From the NCBI GenBank assembly GCA_040752005.1, contig JBFMFX010000005.1, forward strand, positions 1 through 64,000: 64,000 nt of DNA. The letters run 5' to 3'. Below the pieces are notes generated by a model that saw nothing but the letters and a program-made list of their open reading frames with translations, was not told the origin of the DNA and did no database searches. The DNA comes from RBG-16-66-20 sp040752005. Lineage in GTDB: Bacteria > Pseudomonadota > Gammaproteobacteria > Burkholderiales > SG8-39. A program made the position numbers and the translations under genes. Within the stretch, counting starts at the first letter, position 1. Every line of letters begins with the position of its first letter. Positions 8,315-16,759 of the stretch are shown piece by piece.

Positions 8315-10219
8315 GTGCCGGATATCCGACTTCCCGACGGCTCGGTCAAGTCCTTCGACCGGCCGGTCACCGTCGCCGAGGTGGCGCAGGCCATCGGGCC
8401 GGGGCTGGCGCGCGCCGCGCTCGCGGGCCGGGTGAACGGCAGGTTGGTGGACACGAGCTACCGGATCGAATCCGACTGCACGCTGGAGATCCTCACCGAC
8501 CGCGACCCGGCCGCGCTCGAACTGCTGCGGCATTCGACCGCGCATCTGCTCGCGCACGCGGTGAAGGAGCTGTTTCCGGACGCGCAGGTGACGATCGGTC
8601 CGGTGATCGAGAACGGCTTTTACTACGATTTTTCCTACAAGCGCCCGTTCACGCCGGAAGACCTCGCCGCGATCGAGAAGCGCATGGCCGAGATCGCGGC
8701 GCGCGACCTGCCGGTCGAGCGGCGAGTGATGCCGCGCGAGGAGGCGATCCGGTTCTTCAGCGAGCAGGGCGAGATCTACAAGGCCGAGATCGTCGCCGCG
8801 ATTCCCGAGGGCGAGGAGATCTCGCTCTACACGCAGGGCAATTTCACCGACCTGTGCCGGGGACCGCATGTGCCCTCGACCGGTCGCCTCAAGGTCTTCA
8901 AGCTGATGCGCGTCGCCGGCGCCTATTGGCGCGGCGATTCGCGCAACGAGATGCTCCAGCGCATCTACGGCACCGCGTGGGCGAAGAAAGAGGACCAGGA
9001 CGCGTACCTGAAGATGCTGGAGGAGGCCGAAAAGCGCGACCACCGGCGCCTCGGCACCCAGCTCGATCTCTTCCACATCGAGGAGGAGGCGCCGGGCATG
9101 GTCTTCTGGCACCCGAAGGGCTGGGTGCTATGGCAGGAGGTCGAGCAGTACATGCGGCGCATTTGCCGCGAAAACGGCTATCTGGAGGTGCGCGGGCCGA
9201 TCGTGCTGCACCGGCGGCTGTGGGAGCTCACCGGGCACTGGGAGAACTACCGCGAGAACATGTTCACCACCGAGTCGGAGAAGCGCGACTACGCGGTCAA
9301 GCCGATGAACTGCCCCGGGCACATCCTCATCTTCAAGACCCGGGTGCGGAGCTACCGCGATCTGCCGCTGCGCTACGCCGAGTTCGGCGCCTGCCACCGG
9401 AACGAACCGTCCGGTGCGCTGCACGGCCTGATGCGCATCCGCGGCTTCACCCAGGACGACGGCCACATTTTCTGCACCGAGGAGCAGATCCTTCCCGAGT
9501 GCGTCGCCTACACGGCGCTGCTGCAGAAGGTGTATCGCGAGTTCGGCTTCACCGACATCGTGTACCGGGTCGCGACGCGGCCGGAGAAGCGCATCGGCAC
9601 CGATGACGCGTGGGACAAGGCCGAGCAGGCGCTGATGGAGTCGTTGCGCCGCTCCGGCGTCGCCTTCGAGGTCGCCCCGGGCGAGGGTGCGTTCTACGGC
9701 CCGAAGATCGAGTACTCGCTGAAGGACGCGCTCGGGCGGCTCTGGCAGTGCGGCACGATACAGGTGGACTTCTTCATGCCCGGGCGGCTGGGCGCCGAGT
9801 ACGTCGCGGCCGACAACACGCGCAAGACCCCGGTGATGCTGCACCGGGCGATCATCGGCTCGCTGGAGCGCTTCATCGGCATCCTGATCGAGCATTACGG
9901 CGGCGCGTTTCCGTTGTGGCTTGCGCCCGAGCAGGTGGTGGTGATGAATGTCACCGACCGGCAGGCGGGGTACGCGGAGGAGGTCGCGGCGCGACTGCGC
10001 AAGGCCGGCTTTCGCGCCGTCGCGGATTTGCGGAACGAGAAAATTTCCTATAAGATTCGCGAACATAGCCTGCAGAAGCTGCCCTACCAGCTGGTGGTCG
10101 GGGACCGCGAGATGCAGGCTCGAACGGTCGCCGTGCGAACGCGCAGCGGCGAAGATCTCGGGGCGATGACGCTCGAGGCCTTCGTCGGACGCCTCCGCGA
10201 CGAGGCGATGGCGCGCTAG
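8315..10219 (+). CDS. thrS: Threonyl-tRNA synthetase
   Basis: The 634-residue class II synthetase has the N-terminal TGS domain (1-60), the SAD editing domain with HSTAHLLAHAVKEL (about 70-76), the catalytic core with motif 2 around FGACHRNEPSGALHGLMRIRG and motif 3 near the end of the core, and the C-terminal anticodon-binding domain. It charges tRNA-Thr. Start GTG 8315 matches the usual start of the TGS domain. It opens the translation operon running to merR. Confidence 0.97.
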   Translation: MPDIRLPDGSVKSFDRPVTVAEVAQAIGPGLARAALAGRVNGRLVDTSYRIESDCTLEILTDRDPAALELLRHSTAHLLAHAVKELFPDAQVTIGPVIENGFYYDFSYKRPFTPEDLAAIEKRMAEIAARDLPVERRVMPREEAIRFFSEQGEIYKAEIVAAIPEGEEISLYTQGNFTDLCRGPHVPSTGRLKVFKLMRVAGAYWRGDSRNEMLQRIYGTAWAKKEDQDAYLKMLEEAEKRDHRRLGTQLDLFHIEEEAPGMVFWHPKGWVLWQEVEQYMRRICRENGYLEVRGPIVLHRRLWELTGHWENYRENMFTTESEKRDYAVKPMNCPGHILIFKTRVRSYRDLPLRYAEFGACHRNEPSGALHGLMRIRGFTQDDGHIFCTEEQILPECVAYTALLQKVYREFGFTDIVYRVATRPEKRIGTDDAWDKAEQALMESLRRSGVAFEVAPGEGAFYGPKIEYSLKDALGRLWQCGTIQVDFFMPGRLGAEYVAADNTRKTPVMLHRAIIGSLERFIGILIEHYGGAFPLWLAPEQVVVMNVTDRQAGYAEEVAARLRKAGFRAVADLRNEKISYKIREHSLQKLPYQLVVGDREMQARTVAVRTRSGEDLGAMTLEAFVGRLRDEAMAR

Positions 10220-10235
10220 CGCGGCTCATTTTTTT
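10211..10235 (+). terminator. Terminator/attenuator-like structure between thrS and infC
   Basis: The palindrome CGCGCTAGCGCG (10212-10223) contains the thrS TAG stop and is followed after five bases by seven T residues (10229-10235). The stem is short (4-5 bp), so it is likely a pause or partial terminator rather than a full stop. It could set the ratio of thrS to infC expression or disengage when ribosomes reach the thrS stop. Confidence 0.4.
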
Positions 10236-10259
10236 GGCGAGCAGAGGAGAGTTTCACCC

Positions 10260-10835
10260 ATAGCACTCGACAGATCGCAGCGCATCAACGCAGAGATCAC
10301 CGCGCCCATGGTGCGGGTGGTATCCGAAGAAGGCGAGCAGCTCGGCATCGTTCCGATAGCCGAGGCGCTCCGGATGGCGGAAGAGCGAAATGTGGACCTG
10401 GTCGAGATCGCGCCGCTGGCGAATCCGCCGGTCTGCAAGCTGATGGACTACGGCAAGTTCCGCTACCGCGAGCAGAAGAAGGCCCACGAGGCCAAACTCA
10501 AGCAAAAGCAGATCCAGGTCAAGGAGATCAAGTTCCGCCCCGGCACCGACGACAGCGACTATCGGATCAAGGTGGGCAAACTGGTGCAGTTCCTGGAGGG
10601 CGGCGACAAGGCGAAGGTGACGCTGCGGTTTCGGGGCCGCGAGGTGGCGCATCAAGAGTTCGGCCAGCGGCTGCTGGAAAGGGTGCGGAAGGACCTGGAG
10701 CCCTATGCGATCGTCGAGCAGTTTCCGAAGCTCGAAGGCCGCCAGCTGGTGATGGTGCTGGCGCCGAAGAAAAGGCCCCAGCCGGCGAAGGCCGGGCCGA
10801 AGGCGAAGGAACCCAAGCCCGCAGCGGCCGCCTAG
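10260..10835 (+). CDS. infC: Translation initiation factor IF-3, with ATA start codon
   Basis: Reading from ATA 10260 gives 191 residues starting IALDRSQRINAEITAPMVRV, which matches the conserved N-terminus of IF-3 (RINxEI). Starting at the first ATG (10308) would remove that segment. A Shine-Dalgarno AGAGGAGA (10243-10250) is correctly placed for the ATA. The N-domain has EEGEQLGIV and VCKLMDYGKF, the linker is lysine rich, and the C-domain has IKFRPGTDDSDY and LRFRGREVAHQ. infC in enterobacteria uses AUU so that IF-3 represses its own synthesis; an ATA start would serve the same control. The C-terminus has a lysine/alanine tail. Confidence 0.93.
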   Translation: MALDRSQRINAEITAPMVRVVSEEGEQLGIVPIAEALRMAEERNVDLVEIAPLANPPVCKLMDYGKFRYREQKKAHEAKLKQKQIQVKEIKFRPGTDDSDYRIKVGKLVQFLEGGDKAKVTLRFRGREVAHQEFGQRLLERVRKDLEPYAIVEQFPKLEGRQLVMVLAPKKRPQPAKAGPKAKEPKPAAAA

Positions 10836-10928
10836 CGCGCCGGCGCGGGCGGGAAGAAGAGACAGCCGCGGCATCAAGCGCCCGCGCAGCGGGCCGCCCG
10901 GCGTCGGACGACAAGACGGAGCAGCGCA

Positions 10929-11129
10929 ATGCCGAAGATGAAGACGAAAAAATCGGCCGCCAAGCGCTTCAAGGTGCGCGCCAGCGGCACGATCAAGCGC
11001 CAGCATGCCTACATGCGGCACATCCTGACGAAGAAACCGACCAAGAGAAAGCGCAAGCTGCGCGGCACGACGAGCGTGAACGACGCCAACCGGCGGGCCG
11101 TGCTCTCGATGCTTCCCTACGCGCGCTAG
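10929..11129 (+). CDS. rpmI: 50S ribosomal protein L35
   Basis: The 66-residue basic protein begins MPKMKTKKSAAKRFKV and has the L35 core TKKPTKRKRKLRG. Length and sequence are typical. It lies between infC and rplT in the standard operon, where L20 represses L35 and itself by binding the mRNA in E. coli; I did not find an obvious L20 operator. Confidence 0.97.
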   Translation: MPKMKTKKSAAKRFKVRASGTIKRQHAYMRHILTKKPTKRKRKLRGTTSVNDANRRAVLSMLPYAR

Positions 11130-11138
11130 GAGATCGCC

Positions 11139-11498
11139 ATGCCGAGAGTGAAACGCGGGGTCACGGCGCGCGCGCGCCACAAGAAGGTCATCGCCCGGGC
11201 GAAGGGCTACGTCGGCCGGCGCAAGAACGTCTTTCGCGTCGCCAAGCAGGCGGTGATGAAGGCGGGGCAGTACGCCTACCGCGACCGCCGCAATCGCAAG
11301 CGCGAGTTCCGCGCGCTGTGGATCGCGCGCATCAACGCCGCCGTGCGCGAGCTGGGGCTCACCTACAGCGCGTTCATGTCCGGCCTGAAGAAGGCGAGGA
11401 TCGAGATTGACCGCAAGGTGCTCGCCGATCTCGCGGTGGCGGACAGGGCCGCGTTCGAGCGCATCGCGAGCCAGGCGAAGGCCGCGCTCGCGCACTGA
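11139..11498 (+). CDS. rplT: 50S ribosomal protein L20
   Basis: The 119-residue protein starts MPRVKRGVTARARHKKVI and contains GYVGRRKNVFRVAKQAVMKAG and RRKREFRALWIARIN-like segments of L20. It binds 23S rRNA early in assembly. It starts 9 bases after rpmI behind AGGAGATC. Confidence 0.97.
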   Translation: MPRVKRGVTARARHKKVIARAKGYVGRRKNVFRVAKQAVMKAGQYAYRDRRNRKREFRALWIARINAAVRELGLTYSAFMSGLKKARIEIDRKVLADLAVADRAAFERIASQAKAALAH

Positions 11499-11527
11499 CC
11501 CGCATCCCCGGGGAAGCGCCGCAGGGG

Positions 11528-12571
11528 ATGCAGGACCTCGACAGCATCGTCAGCCGCGCGCTGGCGGATCTCGCGGCAGCGGCCGATGCCGCGGCGCTGG
11601 AGAACGCCAAGGCGCGCTACCTGGGCAGGAGCGGGGAGCTCACCGCGCTGCTCAAGCGGCTGGGCGCGCTCGCGCCCGAGGAGCGCCGCGCCGCCGGCGA
11701 GGCGCTGAACGCGGCCAAGGCGCGCCTGGAGCAGGCGCTCGAGCGCCGGCGCGCCGAGATCGCCGAGGCGCGGATGCGGGCGCGGCTTGCGACCGAGGCG
11801 CTCGACGTCACGCTCCCCGGCCGGGGTTTCGCGCGCGGCGGAATCCATCCGGTGATCCGCACCTGGCAGCGCGTCGAGGCGATATTCCGCTCGATCGGCT
11901 TCGACGTCGCCGACGGCCCGGAGATCGAGACCGACTGGTACAACTTCACCGCGCTCAACAACCCGGAGAATCACCCGGCGCGCTCGATGCAGGACACGTT
12001 CTACGTGGACCTGAAGGACGCGCAGGGACTGCCGCTGCTTCTTCGCACCCACACCAGCCCGATGCAGGTGCGCTACGCGCGCCTGTGGGTCGAGCGCCAC
12101 CGCGGCGCGAAGTCCATGCCGGCGATCAAGGTGATCGCGCCCGGGCGCACCTACCGCGTGGACTCGGACGCGACGCATTCGCCGATGTTCCATCAGGTGG
12201 AAGGGTTGTGGATAGACGAGGACGTGAGCTTTGCCGACCTGAAGGCGGTGTACACCGATTTCGTGCGCCGCTTCTTCGAGTCCGAGGCGATCGAGGTGCG
12301 CTTTCGCCCGTCCTACTTTCCGTTCACCGAGCCCTCAGCGGAGATTGACCTGCAGTTCGCCTCCGGGCCCCTGAAAGGCCGCTGGCTGGAAGTCTCCGGC
12401 GCCGGGCAGGTGCATCCGCAGGTGGTGCGCAACTTCGGTCTCGATCCGGAGCGCTGGATCGGTTTTGCGTTCGGCTCGGGCCTGGAGCGCCTGACGATGC
12501 TGCGCTACGGCATTGACGACCTGCGCCTGTTCTTCGACGGCGACCTGCGGTTCCTCAGGCAGTTCGCATGA
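11528..12571 (+). CDS. pheS: Phenylalanyl-tRNA synthetase alpha subunit
   Basis: The 347-residue protein has the N-terminal coiled coil (about 1-90) and the class II core with motif 1 HPVIRTWQRVEAIF, motif 2 region LLRTHTSPMQVR, and motif 3 GFAFGSGLERLTML. It pairs with PheT as alpha2beta2 to charge tRNA-Phe. The TGA stop overlaps the pheT ATG (ATGA), matching coupled synthesis of subunits. Confidence 0.97.
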   Translation: MQDLDSIVSRALADLAAAADAAALENAKARYLGRSGELTALLKRLGALAPEERRAAGEALNAAKARLEQALERRRAEIAEARMRARLATEALDVTLPGRGFARGGIHPVIRTWQRVEAIFRSIGFDVADGPEIETDWYNFTALNNPENHPARSMQDTFYVDLKDAQGLPLLLRTHTSPMQVRYARLWVERHRGAKSMPAIKVIAPGRTYRVDSDATHSPMFHQVEGLWIDEDVSFADLKAVYTDFVRRFFESEAIEVRFRPSYFPFTEPSAEIDLQFASGPLKGRWLEVSGAGQVHPQVVRNFGLDPERWIGFAFGSGLERLTMLRYGIDDLRLFFDGDLRFLRQFA

Positions 12572-14949
12572 TCGTTCCCGAGTACTGGTTGCGCGAGTTC
12601 GTCGCGTTCCGCATTCCGGTCACCGAGCTGGCCGAGCGGCTCACGATGGCGGGGCTGGAAGTGGAGTCGTGCGAGCCGGTCGCGCCGCCGCTTGCGCGCG
12701 TGGTGGTCGGCGAAATCATGGCGATCGAGCGCCATCCGAACGCCGACCGGCTCGCGGTCTGCACGGTCAATGCCGGAACCCGGCGCCTGCGCGTGGTCTG
12801 CGGCGCGCCGAACGCGCGCGCCGGGCTGAAGGCGCCGCTCGCGCTCGCCGGCGCGAGGCTCGGCGACACCGAGGTCAGGGTGGCCGAGGTGCGCGGCGTC
12901 GAGAGCGAAGGGATGCTCCTCTCGGCGCGCGAGCTGGGGCTGTCGGACGATCACTCGGGACTGCTCGAACTGCCGCAGGAGGCGAAGCCGGGCGCGGAGG
13001 TCCGCCGGGTGCTCGCGCTCGACGAGCACCTGCTCGCGTTCAAGCTCACGCCCAACCGCGGCGACTGCCTCTCGGTGCTCGGCATCGCGCGCGAGGTGGC
13101 GGCGCTCACCGGCGCGCGGCTGAAGACGCCGCGCATCGCCGCGGTACCGGCGGCGACGAAGGCGAGACAGCCGTTTCGCATTACGCACGCAGAGGGCTGC
13201 GGCCGCTTCGCCGGGCGCGTGATCCGCAACGTCAACGCCGCGGCGCCGACGCCGGAGTGGATGCGCCGGCGCCTGGAGCGCGCCGGCCAGCGCTCGATTT
13301 CGGCGCTGGTGGACGTCACCAACTACGTGATGCTGGAGCTGGGCCGGCCGCTGCACGTCTACGACCAGGCGAAGCTGCGCGGCGCGGTGGACGTGCGCTG
13401 GGGGCGGCGCGGCGAGAAGCTGCTGCTCCTCAACGGCCAGGAAGTCGAGGTGGACGAGACGGTACTGTGCATCGCCGACGACTCCGGCCCGATCGGGCTT
13501 GCCGGCATCATGGGCGGGGACTCCACCAAGGCGGAGACGACGACGCGCGATATCTTTCTCGAATCGGCGTTTTTCTTTCCCGACGCGGTCGCCGGCCGCG
13601 CGCGCCGCTACGGCTTTGCGAGCGACGCCGCGCACCGCTTCGAGCGCGGCGTGGACCCCGCGAACAACGTCGCCGGCATCGAGCGCGCCACGCGCCTCAT
13701 CCTCGACATCTGCGGCGGCGAACCAGGGCCGACGGTGGATCTGGTCAGGCGCCTGCCGGCGCGCAGGCCGGTGCGCATGCGCATCGAGCGCGCGCGCAAG
13801 GTGATCGGCATGCCGATCCGGGAAGCGGAGATGGCGCGCGTGTTCCGGCGCCTCGGGCTTGCGGTGCGGCGCAGGGGCGGTACCTTCAGCGTCACGCCGC
13901 CCACCTGGCGTTTCGACCTGGCGATCGAGGAGGACCTGATCGAGGAGGTCGCGCGCCTGCACGGCTTCGAGAACATCCCGATGCATCCGCCGCGCGCCAC
14001 GGCGAGGATGAGCGAGGCGCCGGAAGGAAGGCGCACGCTGCACGCGGTGCGCGAGCGCCTGGCGGCGCGCGACTATCAGGAGGTCATCAACTTCGCCTTC
14101 GTCGAGCCCGCATGGGAGCGCGATTTCGCCGGCGAGGAAAACCCGGTGCGGCTGCTCAACCCGATCGCGAGCCACGCCTCGGTGATGCGCACCACGCTCA
14201 TCGGATCGCTCGTCGCCAACGTGCGCTACAACCACGCACGCAAGCTCTCGCGCGTGCGCGTGTTCGAGGTCGGGCGCGTGTTCCTGCGCGATCCGCAGGC
14301 TCCCGACGGCCCGCTCGCGGTGGCGGGGCTGCGCCAGCCGATCCACGTCGCGGCGGCGGCGTTCGGCCCGGCGCTGGAGGAACAGTGGGGGGCCGCCACG
14401 CGCACGGTGGACTTCTTCGACGTCAAGGGCGACCTCGAGGCGCTCTATGCGCCGCGCGCGCTGCGCTTCGCGGCGGCCGAGCACCCGGCGCTGCACCCGG
14501 GCCGTTCGGCGCGGGTGCTCCTTGACGGCGAGCCGGTCGGCTGGATCGGCGAGCTGCATCCGCGCTGGCAGCTGAAGTACGAATTGCCGCAGCCGGTGGT
14601 GCTGTTCGAGGTGGATGCCGAGAGCCTGCTCGATGCGCCGCTGCCGCGCCCGGTGCAGCCCTCGAAGTTTCCGCCCGTCATCCGCGACATCGCGCTGGTG
14701 GTGGACCAGGGGCTCGCGGCGCAGGCGCTGCTCGATGCCGCGGCCGAGGTCGAGCTGCCGATCGTGCGCGAAGTGCGGCTGTTCGATCTGTACCAGGGCC
14801 CGAACGTGCCGCAAGGCAGGAAAAGCCTTGCGTTTCGGGTAGTTATGCAACATACTGAACGCAGCCTCACGGATGCCGAGGCCGACGCGGCGCAAGAGGC
14901 GCTGGTAGCGCACTGGGAGCGGCGCTTCGGGGCCCGGCTCAGAGCGTGA
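12568..14949 (+). CDS. pheT: Phenylalanyl-tRNA synthetase beta subunit
   Basis: The 793-residue protein shows the expected order: tRNA-binding OB domain (about 40-150), B3/B4 editing domain, B5 domain, catalytic-like core with YQEVINFAFVEP, and the C-terminal ferredoxin-like anticodon-binding domain with FPPVIRDIALVVD. Length is typical. It overlaps both pheS and, by a few bases, the region before ihfA, whose real start is further on at 14985. Confidence 0.97.
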   Translation: MIVPEYWLREFVAFRIPVTELAERLTMAGLEVESCEPVAPPLARVVVGEIMAIERHPNADRLAVCTVNAGTRRLRVVCGAPNARAGLKAPLALAGARLGDTEVRVAEVRGVESEGMLLSARELGLSDDHSGLLELPQEAKPGAEVRRVLALDEHLLAFKLTPNRGDCLSVLGIAREVAALTGARLKTPRIAAVPAATKARQPFRITHAEGCGRFAGRVIRNVNAAAPTPEWMRRRLERAGQRSISALVDVTNYVMLELGRPLHVYDQAKLRGAVDVRWGRRGEKLLLLNGQEVEVDETVLCIADDSGPIGLAGIMGGDSTKAETTTRDIFLESAFFFPDAVAGRARRYGFASDAAHRFERGVDPANNVAGIERATRLILDICGGEPGPTVDLVRRLPARRPVRMRIERARKVIGMPIREAEMARVFRRLGLAVRRRGGTFSVTPPTWRFDLAIEEDLIEEVARLHGFENIPMHPPRATARMSEAPEGRRTLHAVRERLAARDYQEVINFAFVEPAWERDFAGEENPVRLLNPIASHASVMRTTLIGSLVANVRYNHARKLSRVRVFEVGRVFLRDPQAPDGPLAVAGLRQPIHVAAAAFGPALEEQWGAATRTVDFFDVKGDLEALYAPRALRFAAAEHPALHPGRSARVLLDGEPVGWIGELHPRWQLKYELPQPVVLFEVDAESLLDAPLPRPVQPSKFPPVIRDIALVVDQGLAAQALLDAAAEVELPIVREVRLFDLYQGPNVPQGRKSLAFRVVMQHTERSLTDAEADAAQEALVAHWERRFGARLRA

Positions 14950-14984
14950 AATACCGGAACGACTCGCTACTTCAGGGGGGTGCG

Positions 14985-15296
14985 ATGACCTTGACCAAGG
15001 CCGAGCTGGCGGACCTTCTTTTCGAGAAGGTCGGCCTGAACAAGCGCGAGGCGAAGGACATGGTCGAGGCCTTCTTCGAGGAGATCCGCGGGGCGCTGGA
15101 GCGTGGCGAAAGCGTCAAGCTCTCGGGCTTCGGCAACTTCCAGCTCCGCAACAAGCCGCAGCGCCCGGGCCGCAATCCGAAGACGGGCGAGGAAATCCCG
15201 ATCAGCGCCCGCCGCGTCGTCACCTTTCACGCCAGCCAGAAGCTGAAGGCCATGGTGGAGAAGGCACGCCATGGAGCCCAGCCGGAAAAGAACTGA
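14985..15296 (+). CDS. ihfA: Integration host factor alpha subunit
   Basis: The 103-residue HU/IHF-family DNA-bending protein starts MTLTKAELADLLFEKVG and contains the arm signature GFGNFQLRNKPQRPGRNPKTG. ATG 14985 is preferred over the in-frame start at 14946 because it follows the Shine-Dalgarno-like CAGGGGGG and gives the family's usual length. Its position after pheT is standard. The 3' end overlaps merR by 26 bases. Confidence 0.95.
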   Translation: MTLTKAELADLLFEKVGLNKREAKDMVEAFFEEIRGALERGESVKLSGFGNFQLRNKPQRPGRNPKTGEEIPISARRVVTFHASQKLKAMVEKARHGAQPEKN

Positions 15297-15657
15297 GCTG
15301 CCGCCGATCCCCGCCAAGCGCTACTTCACCATCGGTGAGGTGAGCGAGCTGTGCGGGGTGAAGCCGCACGTCCTGCGCTACTGGGAGCAGGAGTTCACGC
15401 AGTTGAAGCCGGTCAAGCGGCGCGGCAATCGCCGCTATTACCAGCACCATGAAGTGCTGCTCATCCGCCGCATCCGCGAGCTTCTGTACGAGGAGGGTTT
15501 CACGATCAGTGGCGCGCGCAACCGGCTCGACAATGCATTCTCGGGCGAAGACAGAAGCGGGGGCGCCGCGCGCGCTGCGAACGCCTCCGCCGCCACGGTG
15601 GACCTGGCCGCGCTCAAGCGCGAGCTGCGCGAGGTGCTGGAGGCGTTGCGCGCCTGA
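15271..15657 (+). CDS. MerR family transcriptional regulator
   Basis: The 128-residue protein has a MerR-type winged helix: KRYFTIGEVSELCGVKPHVLRYWEQ followed by RRGNRRYYQHHEVLLIRRI. The C-terminal part is a short helical segment without metal-binding cysteines, so it is not a typical metal sensor. This small MerR-like gene overlapping ihfA is widely conserved in proteobacteria; its target is unknown. Its stop is immediately followed by the -10 of tRNA-Pro. Confidence 0.88.
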   Translation: MEPSRKRTELPPIPAKRYFTIGEVSELCGVKPHVLRYWEQEFTQLKPVKRRGNRRYYQHHEVLLIRRIRELLYEEGFTISGARNRLDNAFSGEDRSGGAARAANASAATVDLAALKRELREVLEALRA

Positions 15658-15672
15658 TAGAATCGCCGCAGT

Positions 15673-15749
15673 CGGGGCGTAGCGCAGCCTGGTAGCGTAC
15701 CTGCATGGGGTGCAGGTGGTCGCGAGTTCAAATCTCGCCGCCCCGACCA
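15673..15749 (+). tRNA. tRNA-Pro (anticodon GGG)
   Basis: Acceptor CGGGGCG pairs with CGCCCCG, the anticodon stem is CCTGC/GCAGG, and the anticodon GGG is at 15707-15709. CCA is encoded and the gene is 77 bases. A TAGAAT -10 (15658-15663) lies 9 bases upstream, overlapping the end of merR, so the tRNA has its own promoter. Confidence 0.97.
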
Positions 15750-15768
15750 GAGCCCTCCAGCGTGGCGA

Positions 15769-16119
15769 CTAACCCGCGCGCCGGCACCCGGCAAGGAGCG
15801 GCGTCGCGCCGTCGAGCAGCGACGCCTCGTCGCCCTTGATCTCCAGCAGCGTGTTCCGGTAGGCGTAGTTGGTCGCCGCGGCAGCGCCGGTGCGCTCGAG
15901 CCGGATCTCGCGTTCGGGCAGGATCACCCACGCCGCGGCGCCGTTCTCGATCACGCGCACATAGAGCGTGCGGCCGCCGTCGCAGCGATAGGCGGTCGCG
16001 TCTTGCGGCGCGCGCGTGCGCTCGGCCGGCTCGCCGAACGGCCACAGACTTACGCTGCCGCAGCCGCCGAGAATGGCAGGGGCGATTGCGATCGCGATCG
16101 CGGCGCACAGTTGCTTCAT
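15769..16119 (-). CDS. MliC-like lipoprotein (putative lysozyme inhibitor)
   Basis: The 116-residue product has a lipoprotein signal with lipobox LGGC at residues 17-20. The mature part, with YRCDGGRTLYVRV, AAWVILPEREIRL and a final cysteine, resembles the MliC/PliC fold (membrane-bound inhibitor of c-type lysozyme), but the family's best-conserved motif is not exact. It should be anchored in a membrane facing the periplasm. A minus-strand TACACT about 11 bases before the ATG could be its -10. Confidence 0.65.
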   Translation of the reverse strand: MKQLCAAIAIAIAPAILGGCGSVSLWPFGEPAERTRAPQDATAYRCDGGRTLYVRVIENGAAAWVILPEREIRLERTGAAAATNYAYRNTLLEIKGDEASLLDGATPLLAGCRRAG

Positions 16120-16160
16120 ACTGGCGCCGTAGTGTAGCGAAACAGGGACGGCGGGAGCGC

Positions 16161-16757
16161 ATGACGGCGGGCAACGTCGAGGACACGGCGCGGTTCGAGC
16201 GCGCGATGGCGCGGATCGACGCCGCGCACGCCGAGGACCCGCAGCGCGACGCCTGCGGCCGGCCGCGGGAGCTGGTGTACGCCGAGCGCATGAGCGGCTG
16301 GCTTGCGCGCCTGGTGCCGGACGCGTCGGAGGCGCTGCGCCTTGCGGTGCGCTGCCAGCACCTGCGGCGCTGGGAGATTCCGCGCTCGGCGTATCCGGAG
16401 GGCGCCGCCGGCTATCGCCGGTGGCGGACCGAGCAGGCGCAGGCGCATGCGCGCGCGGCCGCGGCGATCCTGCGCGAAGCCGGCTACGACGAAGCCCTCG
16501 TCGCGCGCGTGCAGGCGCTGGTACGAAAAGAGGGCATCAAGCGCGACCCGGAAGCGCAGGCGCTGGAGGACGCCGCTTGCCTCGTCTTCCTGGAAGACGA
16601 GTTCGCCGCGTTCGCGGCAAGGCATGACGAGGCGAAGCTCGTCGCCATCCTGAGAAAGACCTGGGCAAAGATGTCCGCGCGCGGTCGGCGCGCGGCGCTC
16701 GCACTCGACCTCGCGCCGCCGCTTCGTGCGCTCGTGGAAAAAGCGCTCGCCGCGTGA
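16161..16757 (+). CDS. DUF4202 family protein
   Basis: The 198-residue protein matches the DUF4202 pattern: an N-terminal RFERAMARIDAAHAEDP, then ELVYAERMSGWLARL, LRLAVRCQHLRRWEIPRS and a C-terminal LEDAACLVFLEDEF. It is soluble and helical, and its conserved histidines and acidic residues suggest an HD-like metal site, but no function is established. ATG 16161 with GGGAG upstream is preferred to the start at 16086, which lies inside the divergent lipoprotein gene. It converges on the MFS gene with two bases between the stops. Confidence 0.8.
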   Translation: MTAGNVEDTARFERAMARIDAAHAEDPQRDACGRPRELVYAERMSGWLARLVPDASEALRLAVRCQHLRRWEIPRSAYPEGAAGYRRWRTEQAQAHARAAAAILREAGYDEALVARVQALVRKEGIKRDPEAQALEDAACLVFLEDEFAAFAARHDEAKLVAILRKTWAKMSARGRRAALALDLAPPLRALVEKALAA

Positions 16758-16759
16758 GC

